NCBI RefSeq assembly: GCF_032854445.1
Contig: NC_088295.1
Coordinates: 86,040,644-86,100,643, forward strand
Length of the DNA stretch: 60,000 bases
Source of the DNA: Liolophura sinensis
Lineage: Eukaryota > Mollusca > Polyplacophora > Chitonida > Chitonidae
Reading direction: 5' to 3'
Shown here piece by piece: positions 13,369 through 23,534 of this stretch (the first letter of the stretch is position 1; each line of letters starts with the position of its first letter). Under the pieces are notes generated by a model. That model was not told the origin of the DNA. It saw only the letters and a program-made list of their open reading frames with translations, and made no database searches. Both the position numbers and the translations under genes were made by a program.

Positions 13369-13397
13369 TTTCGAACTATAACTATAGTCATCATCAG
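13369..13397 (-). ncRNA. Weak hammerhead-like core motif
   Basis: On the minus strand a CTGATGA box is followed by a hairpin (ACTAT, loop AGTT, ATAGT) and then GAAA. This is the box-stem II-box order of a hammerhead ribozyme. The closing pair next to the boxes is U/C rather than the usual G-C, and stems I and III could not be traced. Such motifs occur in Penelope-like elements and retrozymes of invertebrates. Here it is only a candidate degenerate relic. Confidence 0.25.
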
Positions 13398-16300
13398 GGT
13401 GAGTAAGTGGCAACTGCAAGGAACATTCATTATGGTACAGTATATATATATAGTACAGGCTAGCAAGACAGGTCTGTCAGGAAGTGAACAGTGATTACAA
13501 ACAGGTATTGCATGGTGGAAACAAGTATGTACAAGAACAAAGGGTGTGAGAACAGTTTGGACCAGGGCATAGACTATACATCCATATTTATGCGATGACA
13601 CAGCATCTTGAATTCTTGTAATATCTAAAATAAAGGGGTAGTTCGGCATCCTCAGCAGGTAAGGCAAGCGACTGCTGTTCAGTGAAATAGCCGCACTGTA
13701 TCTGTGAACGGTTGCAATGAAAACGCAACTGACATGGAGATTTCCCAGGTACTTATACAATAATAGCACGATGCACTGGACTCTTATGAAATTTACATGC
13801 CTTTATGAAATGTGTACAACATTTTTCTGGGTCTATCCGGCTATACTTTTTATTATGCAGGACTTGGTAATAATTTCTTGGTTTAAATACTTTCTTTCTT
13901 CTTTTTTGGTTTGTGTCGAACAGTGATTGGAAATTAATCTTGCGATTATTGATTTGGAATGTCCATTATGATGGACCATTGGTATACTGTTGTCTATTCA
14001 ATGCCCACACTGATTTATTCAAAGATAAAATCTTAAGAAGAAGACGAAATAACATGTTTCTTTAGCTCGCACAGTGGACTCAGACACAGACAGTAACAAA
14101 GCAGGTTTACAGTCACGTTCGCTTGTGTAGAATATAGTACCGTGTGTCAAAAAGTACACTTTGCCAAGTGTTGCCAAATAGAAATGGGTGGCCAGCCAAA
14201 TGCATAAGATGCTCACATTTGTTTTCAAGTCAGCTTTACACCTAAAAAGGTACGCGATGTTATTCACCGCTTTAATATAAATATTTGTTATCTGATGTAA
14301 ATTAAGTATTCGTGATCTGGTCGCTACATTCAAACATGGGGTGTATATATGTTGTTGACAGAAAATCATACTCAACAAACGTAATCACGTATGCCATCAC
14401 GTATTTGTATTTAACGTCACACAACACTTTCCTTCCTTAGAGCCATTTTAATATCATGTTTAAAAAAAAATAATTCAAACATGGAAAGGAATCGAAAATG
14501 TATTTATTTTGTGAACCAAGCAGGGACATGATATTGGCAGACAATGTAGGCCGAGACAAATTTTTGAGGGTACATGACTGGAGAACTTCCATAAAAGCCC
14601 GCTTACACAGCGTGGATGCACACGTCTGAGTTATACGTGTATCCTGTCTGGTACCAAGCGCCATTTGGCACGCAGGGGTATATATACACTTAACACGGAA
14701 TTCATATTTTGTATATGTATTTCCACTGCTGGCAGCAACCACGTGCATGGTTTATGTATGCATGCATATAAGCGAGGACGGACGTCGGTACTGAGAAATT
14801 CTTCTATTGGAAGAAAAGATTGGGCAGTTGACAGCAAAATTTGGTTTAAATCGACATTTGAGGCGAACATTCCTGGCATGTATTTTCTGCCTAAATTCAT
14901 TGTCACCCACTGACCTGCATCTGGAGTTTCAAGGTTTTGATATTTACACTTAAAATCGAAAGATCCTCCAAAATGTTCAAGCTTTCAAAAAATGTCCAAA
15001 CACAAAGCTATAGAGAAAAATTTTCGTGCCCGTGTATAATTAGTCTTAGAGATTTATACGCACGTTATCAAACAATTTAGAGAACTGTAGACGTAGGTGG
15101 AGAACATTTTCATGAGCGTATAGGACATGATACACTTATATGGACTGGAAGAGTGTGCATGAAGCGAATGGGTTCACATGTCCGTGAACATCGACATGAT
15201 GGAGCAGACTTAGTTGGTGAATAACAGTATACTTTTGTAGCCCGATTTGATGAATCTCACAATATTTTCCCTAGAAACTTCATTTCGATATGTTTCTTTT
15301 CACCTGGACATTAATATAAGAAATCGGGTGAATGTTAATTACTTTATGTTGTTTCAGCGATTGTCGCATGCAGTTAATTACTGTGGTATTTTTGCCCTGC
15401 CATAATACAGTCTTATATGCTCTAGCTACCTTATATACGTGTACTTGACTAATGGTTTTAAAATACATGTAGTTTAAAGAGTTGATGGTGAACATCGGGA
15501 ACCCACTCAAAATGTCACTCATAATTACGTGGTAGTGTCGTTTCACGTGTCTTTACGTCTTATTTTATACGCTTTGACACATATATAGAAGTGCCTACTT
15601 TTACTTCCACGAGTATCATTTGACATGTATAGGCACTATACAAGTCGTATATAAGTCTTATAATTGTACGTTTTAAAGCACACTGTGATGTGCTTATCTC
15701 TGAAAGGTGTAGGATGTTTCTATAGGGTTTACCATTATACTGGAAGTTAGTGTTTGTCATTTTCCTAAACTTAGGTTTAAAGTTTAGAATGTACATGCGT
15801 GTACTCTCTCTTAAAACACAAATGTTAACATGTTATCATTTGCCAAGTGTTACAATTATCCATGTTAAATGCTGTAAAATATGAGTCACGACATCATAAA
15901 ATGTTAGGCCGCGTAATGACTGTTTCCAGGTTGTTACATAATGTTAGATTACAACATTTATAGCTATAATGCGGAACACAACGTCTAAAAGTGTTTATTT
16001 GACATAAGACAGTGTCAAATTACAACATCTAGTCATTTTGTATATATGTTTTACCAGAATGTCTTAACCCATACATTTTTAATAGCTTTTTTGTTGGATT
16101 TAACCCGTAAAATTACAAACGGCCTATCAGTTTTATGAAAGTAAATATCACCACTTGGCGCAAGGCTACTGATACAAAATAGGTAGCATTTTAAAGTCAG
16201 CTAGGAAACATATGAATAACAAGCCATAATATTTCATTGAATTTTGTATATACTGCATCACAGCGTGACATTAAACTTAAATCGTGCAATGGTGACTTGG

Positions 16301-16990
16301 GTCAAATAAACAATTATTCTCTTACAATGCACTATAATAGGCCTAATTCATAACAGACTTGCAGTTTTCTCCAAAACATCACCACAAAGGCAGGAATGAG
16401 CAAGAGAATGTACACAATTTACAGATCCGAATTATTTAAGGCGGGTGTGGTTTCCCATGATTTCATTCATTACCTTATAATCACCAGTCACAAGCTGGTA
16501 TAGAGCGGCATACTGCCTGTATTATTTAAGTAACAGCGTCTTTATAAACCGTCATGCGAACACCATGCATTCTATAAGGCCACAGGCAAAGTTCCGCAAG
16601 GCGTTGAAACGGCAATAATGGGTTTGATTGATATATATTTTATGAGCTTGCAAAAGTATTCCGCGCAGGTGTATTGGATAAGGTCACGTTTATCCAGGTG
16701 TGTATAGGCATGAATTCTGGTGCATGAAGAACTGGCGATGCATGTACATATACATGTCGACAGGAAGTTGTAGAGTGTGATGAATTGAATTAGCGTTGTA
16801 TGAGGTCATTTAAAAAGTCTGATATATATATTTTGTTGTACATGTGGTGTGCGTTCTTTTTATATTTGGATAAGTTTACAAGAGTTGCACTTTATATTTG
16901 GTCACACATATGAAAGTTCACAATTCAACGAATGGAAACCGTTACCTGGTCATGTCACTGGACGTTTGCTTCCCTGAAATATATATATCC

Positions 16991-17013
16991 CTGATGAGAA
17001 CGAAGTTCGAAAC
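16991..17013 (+). ncRNA. Candidate hammerhead ribozyme catalytic core
   Basis: CTGATGA (16991-16997) is followed by a perfect 4-bp stem, GAAC/GTTC, with a GAA loop, then GAAAC (17009-17013). This includes the canonical G-C pair closing stem II. Both conserved boxes and their spacing match the hammerhead consensus exactly. Stem III and the cleavage site were not resolved. GTA at 17034-17036 offers only two pairs, and a distal GGAAACC/GGTTTCC pairing (about 16934 and 17048) is the best candidate for an outer helix. Without those stems, self-cleavage cannot be claimed. Confidence 0.35.
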
Positions 17014-18956
17014 TGCAATTGGAATACAACGATGTAGAAATCTGAGAAGGTTTCCCTTGTTTTTTCTTATACTTATTCTCCACATCAGAACATTCAACAT
17101 TTTTCTTCTAAGACATCGATGCATGCAACCGGTCTGTTCAGTCATACCCCGGGTTTACCTGTAAACTGCATGTGTGTATCATATAACACTTATCGCCAAT
17201 GAAACTGCTTGTTTACCTGGTTTTATTTAAGTCAAAGCCGAATTGCACAAGGCTTAAATATCGAAGATATTATGCTTAAATGCTCACAAACATGTGAAGA
17301 AACATCGTTACATGCATCAGCAACACACTTCCAGGTGTATGTGGATTGCTCTGCAGAAATTTGCTTAAAGAAATTTGTAGAATCTATGCGTCGATGTGCG
17401 ACAGATTTTCGTATATGAGCCACCAACCAGTATGGACGTTCCATGTCAGTATAATCTCAAGACCAGATCCCAAAACGACGTTTAACAAAAACCACCAAAA
17501 ACTAAGAAAATATAAAATGGACAAAAATAGGGCGGAATCATGTAAAGAGAAGCAGTCAACAGTTATTAATGATGTTGGAAAGGCGCAAGGTATATTCTAG
17601 GCAAATGAGTCAATCAGTATTTAAATCGTGTACCATGCTAGTATATAAGTTGTCGACAATTAAATTTAGTTGCGCTTTGATTGCAACTCTCACATATCCA
17701 AAGTAGTGATCCGATTCAACACCATAAATATATAGCCCTTATAGCCTCGGATTGAGCGGAATTAGACACAATAATGAAGCAGAGTGCCAGAGATTCTGGA
17801 CGCTCTGTCCATATTTACTTACAAGAGAGTTATGCTCATTGTGAAAGGCGATTGATTGGATAACCTTGATACACCAGTTTTTGCATTAATAACTTGTGAC
17901 CTTGATGGAAATCATCACAGAACACCCAAGACCTGACAAATATTACAAGGAAAGATATGTACTTCCCACATAGAGGATATTTTGGTATATATATTCCTGT
18001 CCAAGTAAGGATAATTTAGAATGTCAAGATTGAACTATCCCTCTTGTCGTCAAGTCCGTGAGAGAGGAGGCTGTTTTGGTCTTTGGACAAATATAGGTCC
18101 ACATAAGATTTACTATCTGGAGAGTATTTTGTTTCATTTAAATCTAGCGAAGGAGGACACATGTCTTTCACAGCCACAATTTGCCATACATGGGTTGTCC
18201 AAAGCCAGCAGATCATACCGTTTAATCAATGAGACACATGAGCCTGGCGAGGATTAGTCTTTCATAGTTTCTGCGTATAGTCGTATTCATATACGACAAC
18301 CGGTAGAGATCAGCCGAAAGAGGGGCACAACTTGTACCCATCTTGCCTGCGCTGCGAAATGATTGGTAACTGAATAAGGAGCATGTCATTTACGTCGTGT
18401 GGCATGTATGATGTATTTTCAACAGGCATCTACAGATGAAGCCAATAATGAGCATTTGATTCACACCCATACAGTTCTTTTATATTTGCTATGATTTTTG
18501 CTATATATTCTTATATGGATATACCACGCACATACGCGTGGTGTATATATGGGGAATGCAATGAAGATAGGTCTATACATAACATGTTCTTACATGCATG
18601 TATTTATACAACCGATATGTCATCCTATTACAAGATCAAGCATTGGTGCATTCTGAGGATACTACATCTATATCTCCGCTTAATATTTTTTGTATCTGCA
18701 CGGTAAATTCCCTAAAACCAACACGAGACTCAGAAATGAAGTGGTTAAATTCTTAAAATAGCTGAGCGTTTATTCATGGTTTATTTGTGCCTCTATACAT
18801 TCCAATACTTAATGCTTCAGGCCTCCATATATAGGCTCTTGTCAGCACCTGCCCTCGCCTCTCCAAAGGGTTATGCCGACATGAAGCATTTGATTTATAC
18901 TCTTAATTAGGTGATATCTGTAGACAACTATCTGCAATAACCACCACCACCCTCCT

Positions 18957-18996
18957 CCCCCCCCCCCCCAAAAAAAAAGAAAAAAAAAGAAAAAAC
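18957..18996. repeat. C run followed by A-rich run
   Basis: A cytosine homopolymer runs directly into AAAAAAAAG-type repeats. It could be a decayed poly(A) tail of a minus- or plus-strand retroposon, or simple low-complexity sequence. No associated element body was identified. Confidence 0.6.
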
Positions 18997-19347
18997 AAAC
19001 CCAGCATACTTGAAATAAGCGTCGCCGTACATGAAGATATATGTTCAGTAGCTCAATGAAATGCCCAAAGTGTAAGTAGGTTTTGAATATGTCTGTCGTC
19101 TAAGGTTACATATACTTATATGTGCACGTTTTCGTGTAATCGGTTAACCCCAATTGTCGTTTGTCTGCCTTACAGTATATATACACCTCCAGGCTATCAT
19201 ATGTATTAAACGGCTATAATAGGGTGACGGAGTTGTATAGCATGGCATGACGGAAATTAATAAATAATCGATATTGGGTTAATATCTAAGGAAATGGGAA
19301 TACATATGAGCATGTATACGTGTTGAGAAGGCACATGTCTATATAGG

Positions 19348-19383
19348 GTGAGTGAGTGAGTGAGTGCTTGGGGTTTAACGTCG
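19348..19383 (-). mobile_element. Very short retroposon insertion, (TCAC)n tail
   Basis: On the minus strand, CGACGTTAAACCCCAAGCAC is followed by a TCAC-repeat tail. A perfect 12-bp duplication, TGTCTATATAGG, flanks it (19336-19347 and 19384-19395). It has the same 3' end as the insertion at 6076-6136 but keeps four more bases before truncation. Only 36 bp were inserted, an extreme 5' truncation. Confidence 0.8.
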
Positions 19384-19395
19384 TGTCTATATAGG

Positions 19396-22062
19396 AACAT
19401 TGCTTTTACCAATCGACTGTTAGCTCAGTCACTGGCGGTATGGGAACTGCAAAGTTCCTTAATCTAAGTCAGACACAATCTCCTGCAGTATTTACACTGT
19501 GGACTGGCACATATTCGCCAATATCACACGTAATAACCCTTGGTTCCATTTTCCTTTTACACAATCGCTTAATATGGTGTAATGAATTGGGTGATATGTG
19601 TAGATCTGTTTTCACCTGGACATGTCACTATCGTCCACAGCACAATAAGTGCGCGTCGTAGGGTTGTGCCGAGTAAAGGGATGCCATGACAACAATGCTG
19701 AGGCGAGGTGTGAATGGGGATCACGGATTAAGAGACTCCTTCACCCTGTTTTCCCATACTCTACCCCCCGGGCCTTGATGGTGAGCGGCGTGTATAACTG
19801 TCAATGTTCGATTACAGTAGTCACATGGTTGGTGCTTGTGTACACAAGATTTCTAAAGACCATGCATATGGACATGTTATCCGAAGAAAATAGCCCATAG
19901 GCCTGATGGTTATACATGTATGCTTAGACTCATACACTCCCCATGAGCATGATATAGTGTATGCCATTTGCCTGGGGGACACCACTATTTATAAACCCTT
20001 CGGAATTTATATCAAAAACATATGTCTTGGATTGTTAAAAGGACATTCATATGGAAACCTTTATCCGGTATCTTGATAAATCAGTCTACCATTCATCAGA
20101 ACTGTTTGATTCTCTATAATAGTTAACGTAACGATTGCCAGGTGCATGGTATATAGACAAAGTGAGAACCAGGTCTCCGGCCTGATGAGCTTCAGTACTG
20201 CATTAGCCTTATACAACACGTGGACATACACTTTAGAGCACTTACCATATCTTTACATGCAAAGAGATCTACATGTATACGCAAAATGGCTACTGTGATC
20301 CGGTGACCCGGATGGTATGAGAATATAATAAGTAAAGAAACTTTTCTGATGTCAATATTGTTGTAGCCTCTTCCAACTTCAGTTAAGAAGCTTTAACTGT
20401 GTATTATGCTTAAGGTGTCGGTTACACTCATGGGTTTGAACGTGATGACAGCCTGAGGCAGTGCAAATCTTTATAGAAAACAAAATACACCCAAGGAAGG
20501 GGTATCTCCAAAATTAATATATCGGTAAAAAAAACCTTAATTCGTATCTTTGTTGTTCGTTTTGTATAGGTAGGCCACTATACCCACGTAAACTTGAGCC
20601 TAAGTGGTTCTGGTATATTAGCCAGGCGCCAGATGAGTAAAATCAGTGTTGTAAGTATGAGGTGGATAAGTCAATGGATTTACACATTGATTATGGCGGT
20701 ATATATACTGCTAGATAATTAGATTATTTAGCTATTTATTTAGATATAGATAATCACTGATATGTGCGTACCAAAACCCACCTTCGTCCAGACCAGATGT
20801 GCACACATGTGCAATCCACTGTTAATATTTAGTAACTTATACATTGTTATTGTCGAATATCAATATTCGATTTCCAGGAGGGCATAGTTAAGGTTAAGGT
20901 ATTACTCATATGCGGACGTGATATGGGCCCATGAAAGCATCATTCCTATATATGTTGTGGTTTACCCCGAGGATTATGTTTTCGAAGCGAGAGTAATTCG
21001 ATCAGGCATGTTGAATGTTTGCATATATCACAAGAAAAGTGAGGACAAGAGTGCTAAATTCCGCGTATACCGGGTAATATGATCGAGAACACTAAATGTC
21101 ATTATACATATAGTTATGTTGGTCTTTTTAACCACATATAGGAGTTTTGTAGGTGTTTTATAGAAATATTTACACGTATACTAATCTATAGTGATTACGT
21201 TGTATATAAATGCAGATGATATCTAGAAATCAATAAAATATATGTTGTTTATGTTAAGGGCCACCCTCTCAGCCCACGTTAAAATTTGTAAACACAAAGA
21301 TGTATATTTGCACATTATTTACAGATAAAGCATACAAGACGACATTCTGCTTCCCGTTATCATTTTGCCATTTCCCCACAAATCCACTACATCAGATGAG
21401 AACTACGTGAACCAAAACCCAATTCTGCGACCTCTGCATTGGCCTATTAAATCGCAAGCTGTTGATCAGAGTGTATAGCCTGCTTTTTCCAACATCGGCA
21501 TGTGAACAATCCAATAGAACACCTTAACTCTGTTTAATTCAGCGCGAATCGAGAAAGTCTGGATATTTGTCAGCGACAGACACGCTGGGGAAATTCCAGA
21601 CTTGGTCACGTAGAGTGAGGGAACAGGCTACGGATGTATACAAAGAAGGGGGACCAATGTGCGCAAACAACGGTTTGGGCTTTTACTGCGCTTCATTATA
21701 AACGGACAGTCAAAAACTGCCGTGTGAAAACTGGGAGGTTATTTTTGGTGGAGAAAAAGGAACGCGGAAACATACACATGCATACAGTCGATAAGCAAAC
21801 GCAACATTGAAACAGATAGGAGCAGCTTTGTTTTACATGACCAGTCGTTTGAAACTTGTAGCGTTTGTGCACGCTTAGTGATACCTGTCAGTGGTCAGCG
21901 TGGGATGACGTTATACTGACAGTAAAGTTGCAGTTACGTGCATGCCTACAATAACCTTATTAATGATTATTGTCACCAGATTTTGGCATCTGCTGATCAT
22001 ATAGTCATCTCCTGACATCTCTGTAGTCTACATACGCAGTACGCATGCTGTAAATTTACACT
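19396..22062. other. Non-coding stretch, nothing recognised
   Basis: Unique AT-rich sequence. Higher GC between about 21540 and 21800 has no long open frame or splice-site pair. No RNA gene was recognised. Confidence 0.45.
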
Positions 22063-22075
22063 CATAATTGTGCGA

Positions 22076-22344
22076 GGGGCCTCCGTGGCTCAGTCGGTTA
22101 GCGCGCTAGCGCAGCGTAATGACCCAGGAGCCTCTCACCAATGCGGTCGCTGTGAGTTCAAGTCCAGCTCATGCTGGCTTCCTCTCCGGCCGTACGCGGG
22201 AAGGTCTGCCAGCAACCTGCGGATGGTCGTGGGTTTCCCCCGGGCTCTGCCCGGTTTCCACCCACCATAATGCTGGCCGCCGTCGTATAAGTGAAATATT
22301 CTTGAGTACGGCGTAAAACACCAATCAAATAAATAAATAAATAA
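22076..22344 (+). mobile_element. Full-length tRNA-derived SINE
   Basis: This is the reference copy for the window. The tRNA-related head has an A-box-like TGGCTCAGTCGG (22086-22097) and a B-box-like GTTCAAGTCC (near 22156), the internal RNA polymerase III promoter elements. A conserved central region (GGAAGGTCTGCCAGCAACC, then GGTCGTGGGTTTCCCCCGG), a unique 3' region (TTCTTGAGTACGGCGTAAAA) and an AAAT-repeat tail follow. Perfect 13-bp target duplications, CATAATTGTGCGA, lie at 22063-22075 and 22345-22357. The tRNA species of origin cannot be assigned with confidence. The head is not a functional tRNA gene because it lacks a complete cloverleaf 3' half. Confidence 0.95.
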
Positions 22345-22700
22345 CATAATTGTGCGATAAAAATGCAGAAGATTATGACTAATTTTATGACCTATGCAAC
22401 ATAGCCTAATTCTATAAATAAATGAAGTTAGATGGAATATATAAAAAACTAAGCACGGCAAAACTGTTTTAAGACTTTTAAAATATCTACCGGTATGTTA
22501 AAATTGAGCTTTACAAGCATCCTTTTTGTTACTAATATGGTGATGGTTATTATGTGTTCAGATGATGGTTAATTGATAAATGGATAAATTAAACGAAAAA
22601 AAGCAGAGGATGTTTACGAACATTGTTTGTTTCATGACACTTATCAGACCCGCCCAGGTCAAGAATGATTTCTAAGGTTATAAATGTAAAATGTATGCAC

Positions 22701-22860
22701 ATGTACGTAATAACCGGAAACCAGGCGTGATGTATTTATAAACAAAATCGTGTAATTCTTTTGCCGTTTTATCTCATGTACATGTACGTAATAACCGGAA
22801 ACCAGCCGTGATGTATTTATAAACAAAACCGTGTAATTCTTTCGCCGTTTTTATCATTTC
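22701..22860. repeat. Two-copy 81-bp tandem duplication
   Basis: The 81-bp segment starting ATGTACGTAATAACCGG at 22701 is repeated from 22782 with only a few substitutions (for example CAGGCGTG versus CAGCCGTG). It lies about 600 bp upstream of exon 1b, next to its presumed promoter, so it doubles any regulatory site it contains. Confidence 0.9.
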
Positions 22861-22899
22861 TTCGTATCTTCATCTCTGCCACTAAACAATAACTCAGAT

Positions 22900-23464
22900 C
22901 GGCTTGGATCGATACGAGATCACGTGACCGGGTGTGTGGCACGCGCCCGCTGTGCGCTGTTGTGGCGTGCTCTCCCCTCAGTTTACTTGCGCCTGTATTT
23001 ATGTCACTGCTCCGTCTGCTTTATGACGTGTATGTAGGCTGACTGCACAGAGCGCAGGGGCTTAAAACCTACTCAACCTTGATTCACAGTTAACGTTCTA
23101 CCGGCACAGCGCCCACATGAAAGAGAAGCGAGGACAGGTACAAGTCGGGAGTTATGTGCAGTCGCAGTGTTCAGAAAATCAGTCGTAAAATCGTCGAGTG
23201 TCATTGAAATGTTCGTTATTCGAGTGTGGGGCCCGTGTCGGCCGATGTGAACGGGCGACAGCGTCAGCTGTGTCTCGATCTGTTGTCTAGACTGGATTTA
23301 CCTTCAGCTCACCTGGCTTACCTGTGATTCTCTTACCTGTCCTCTTCATCATTCAGATATGTGATGTGTTCTGCCTGTGATATTACGACCGTGTCTCCTG
23401 ATCCGGGCGTGGTGACGGCTGTACAGGGGTAGCTCAATCCCCACCCCCAGCCTACCACCTAGCC
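22900..23464 (+). promoter_or_regulatory. CpG-richer promoter/5' UTR block of exon 1b
   Basis: CpG frequency and GC rise clearly between about 22900 and 23460 compared with both flanks. The block includes ATCACGTGAC (22919-22928), an E-box palindrome of the kind bound by USF/MITF/TFE bHLH-Zip factors. It ends at the start codon at 23465 (context AGCCATGATG, A at -3). No TATA element was assigned. The block most likely contains the transcription start and 5' UTR of the exon 1b transcript. This is an inference from composition and adjacency. Confidence 0.5.
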
Positions 23465-23534
23465 ATGATGTCTGCCTCCCCCCAACTCTTTACAGACTGG
23501 GATGGAGTATTTGGGGAACTGTTTGGAGCTGGAG
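23465..23534 (+). CDS. FBXL7: Candidate alternative first coding exon 1b of FBXL7-like gene
   Basis: A start codon at 23465 (a second ATG follows immediately) opens 23 codons, beginning MMSASPQLFTDWDGVFGELF. The donor GGAG|GTTAGT at 23535 leaves phase 1. Without splicing the frame stops at once (TAG at 23537). It sits directly behind a CpG-rich promoter-like block. The phase is compatible with the F-box exon acceptor at 49078 and with the candidate cassette at 39950. The short hydrophobic-acidic peptide has no family I recognise. It would give an isoform with a much shorter N-terminus than exon 1a. Exon identity is supported by Kozak, donor and phase; membership of this gene is inferred. Confidence 0.6.

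Larger units (their letters stand above)
9560..22062. other. Intron 1a (or intergenic), no further exons recognised
   Basis: If exon 1a splices to 49078, this is the first part of its intron. It holds a 21-nt G run (12118-12138), a GC-richer patch without convincing frames at 12180-12530, a C run followed by an A run (18957-18979), and the small retroposon and hammerhead-like motifs listed separately. No exon with matching splice sites and coding bias was seen on either strand. Confidence 0.45.

Noticed and set aside
22076-22170. tRNA gene at the SINE head
   Set aside because: A- and B-box-like sequences are present, but no complete cloverleaf follows and the sequence continues into the SINE body, as in the other copies.
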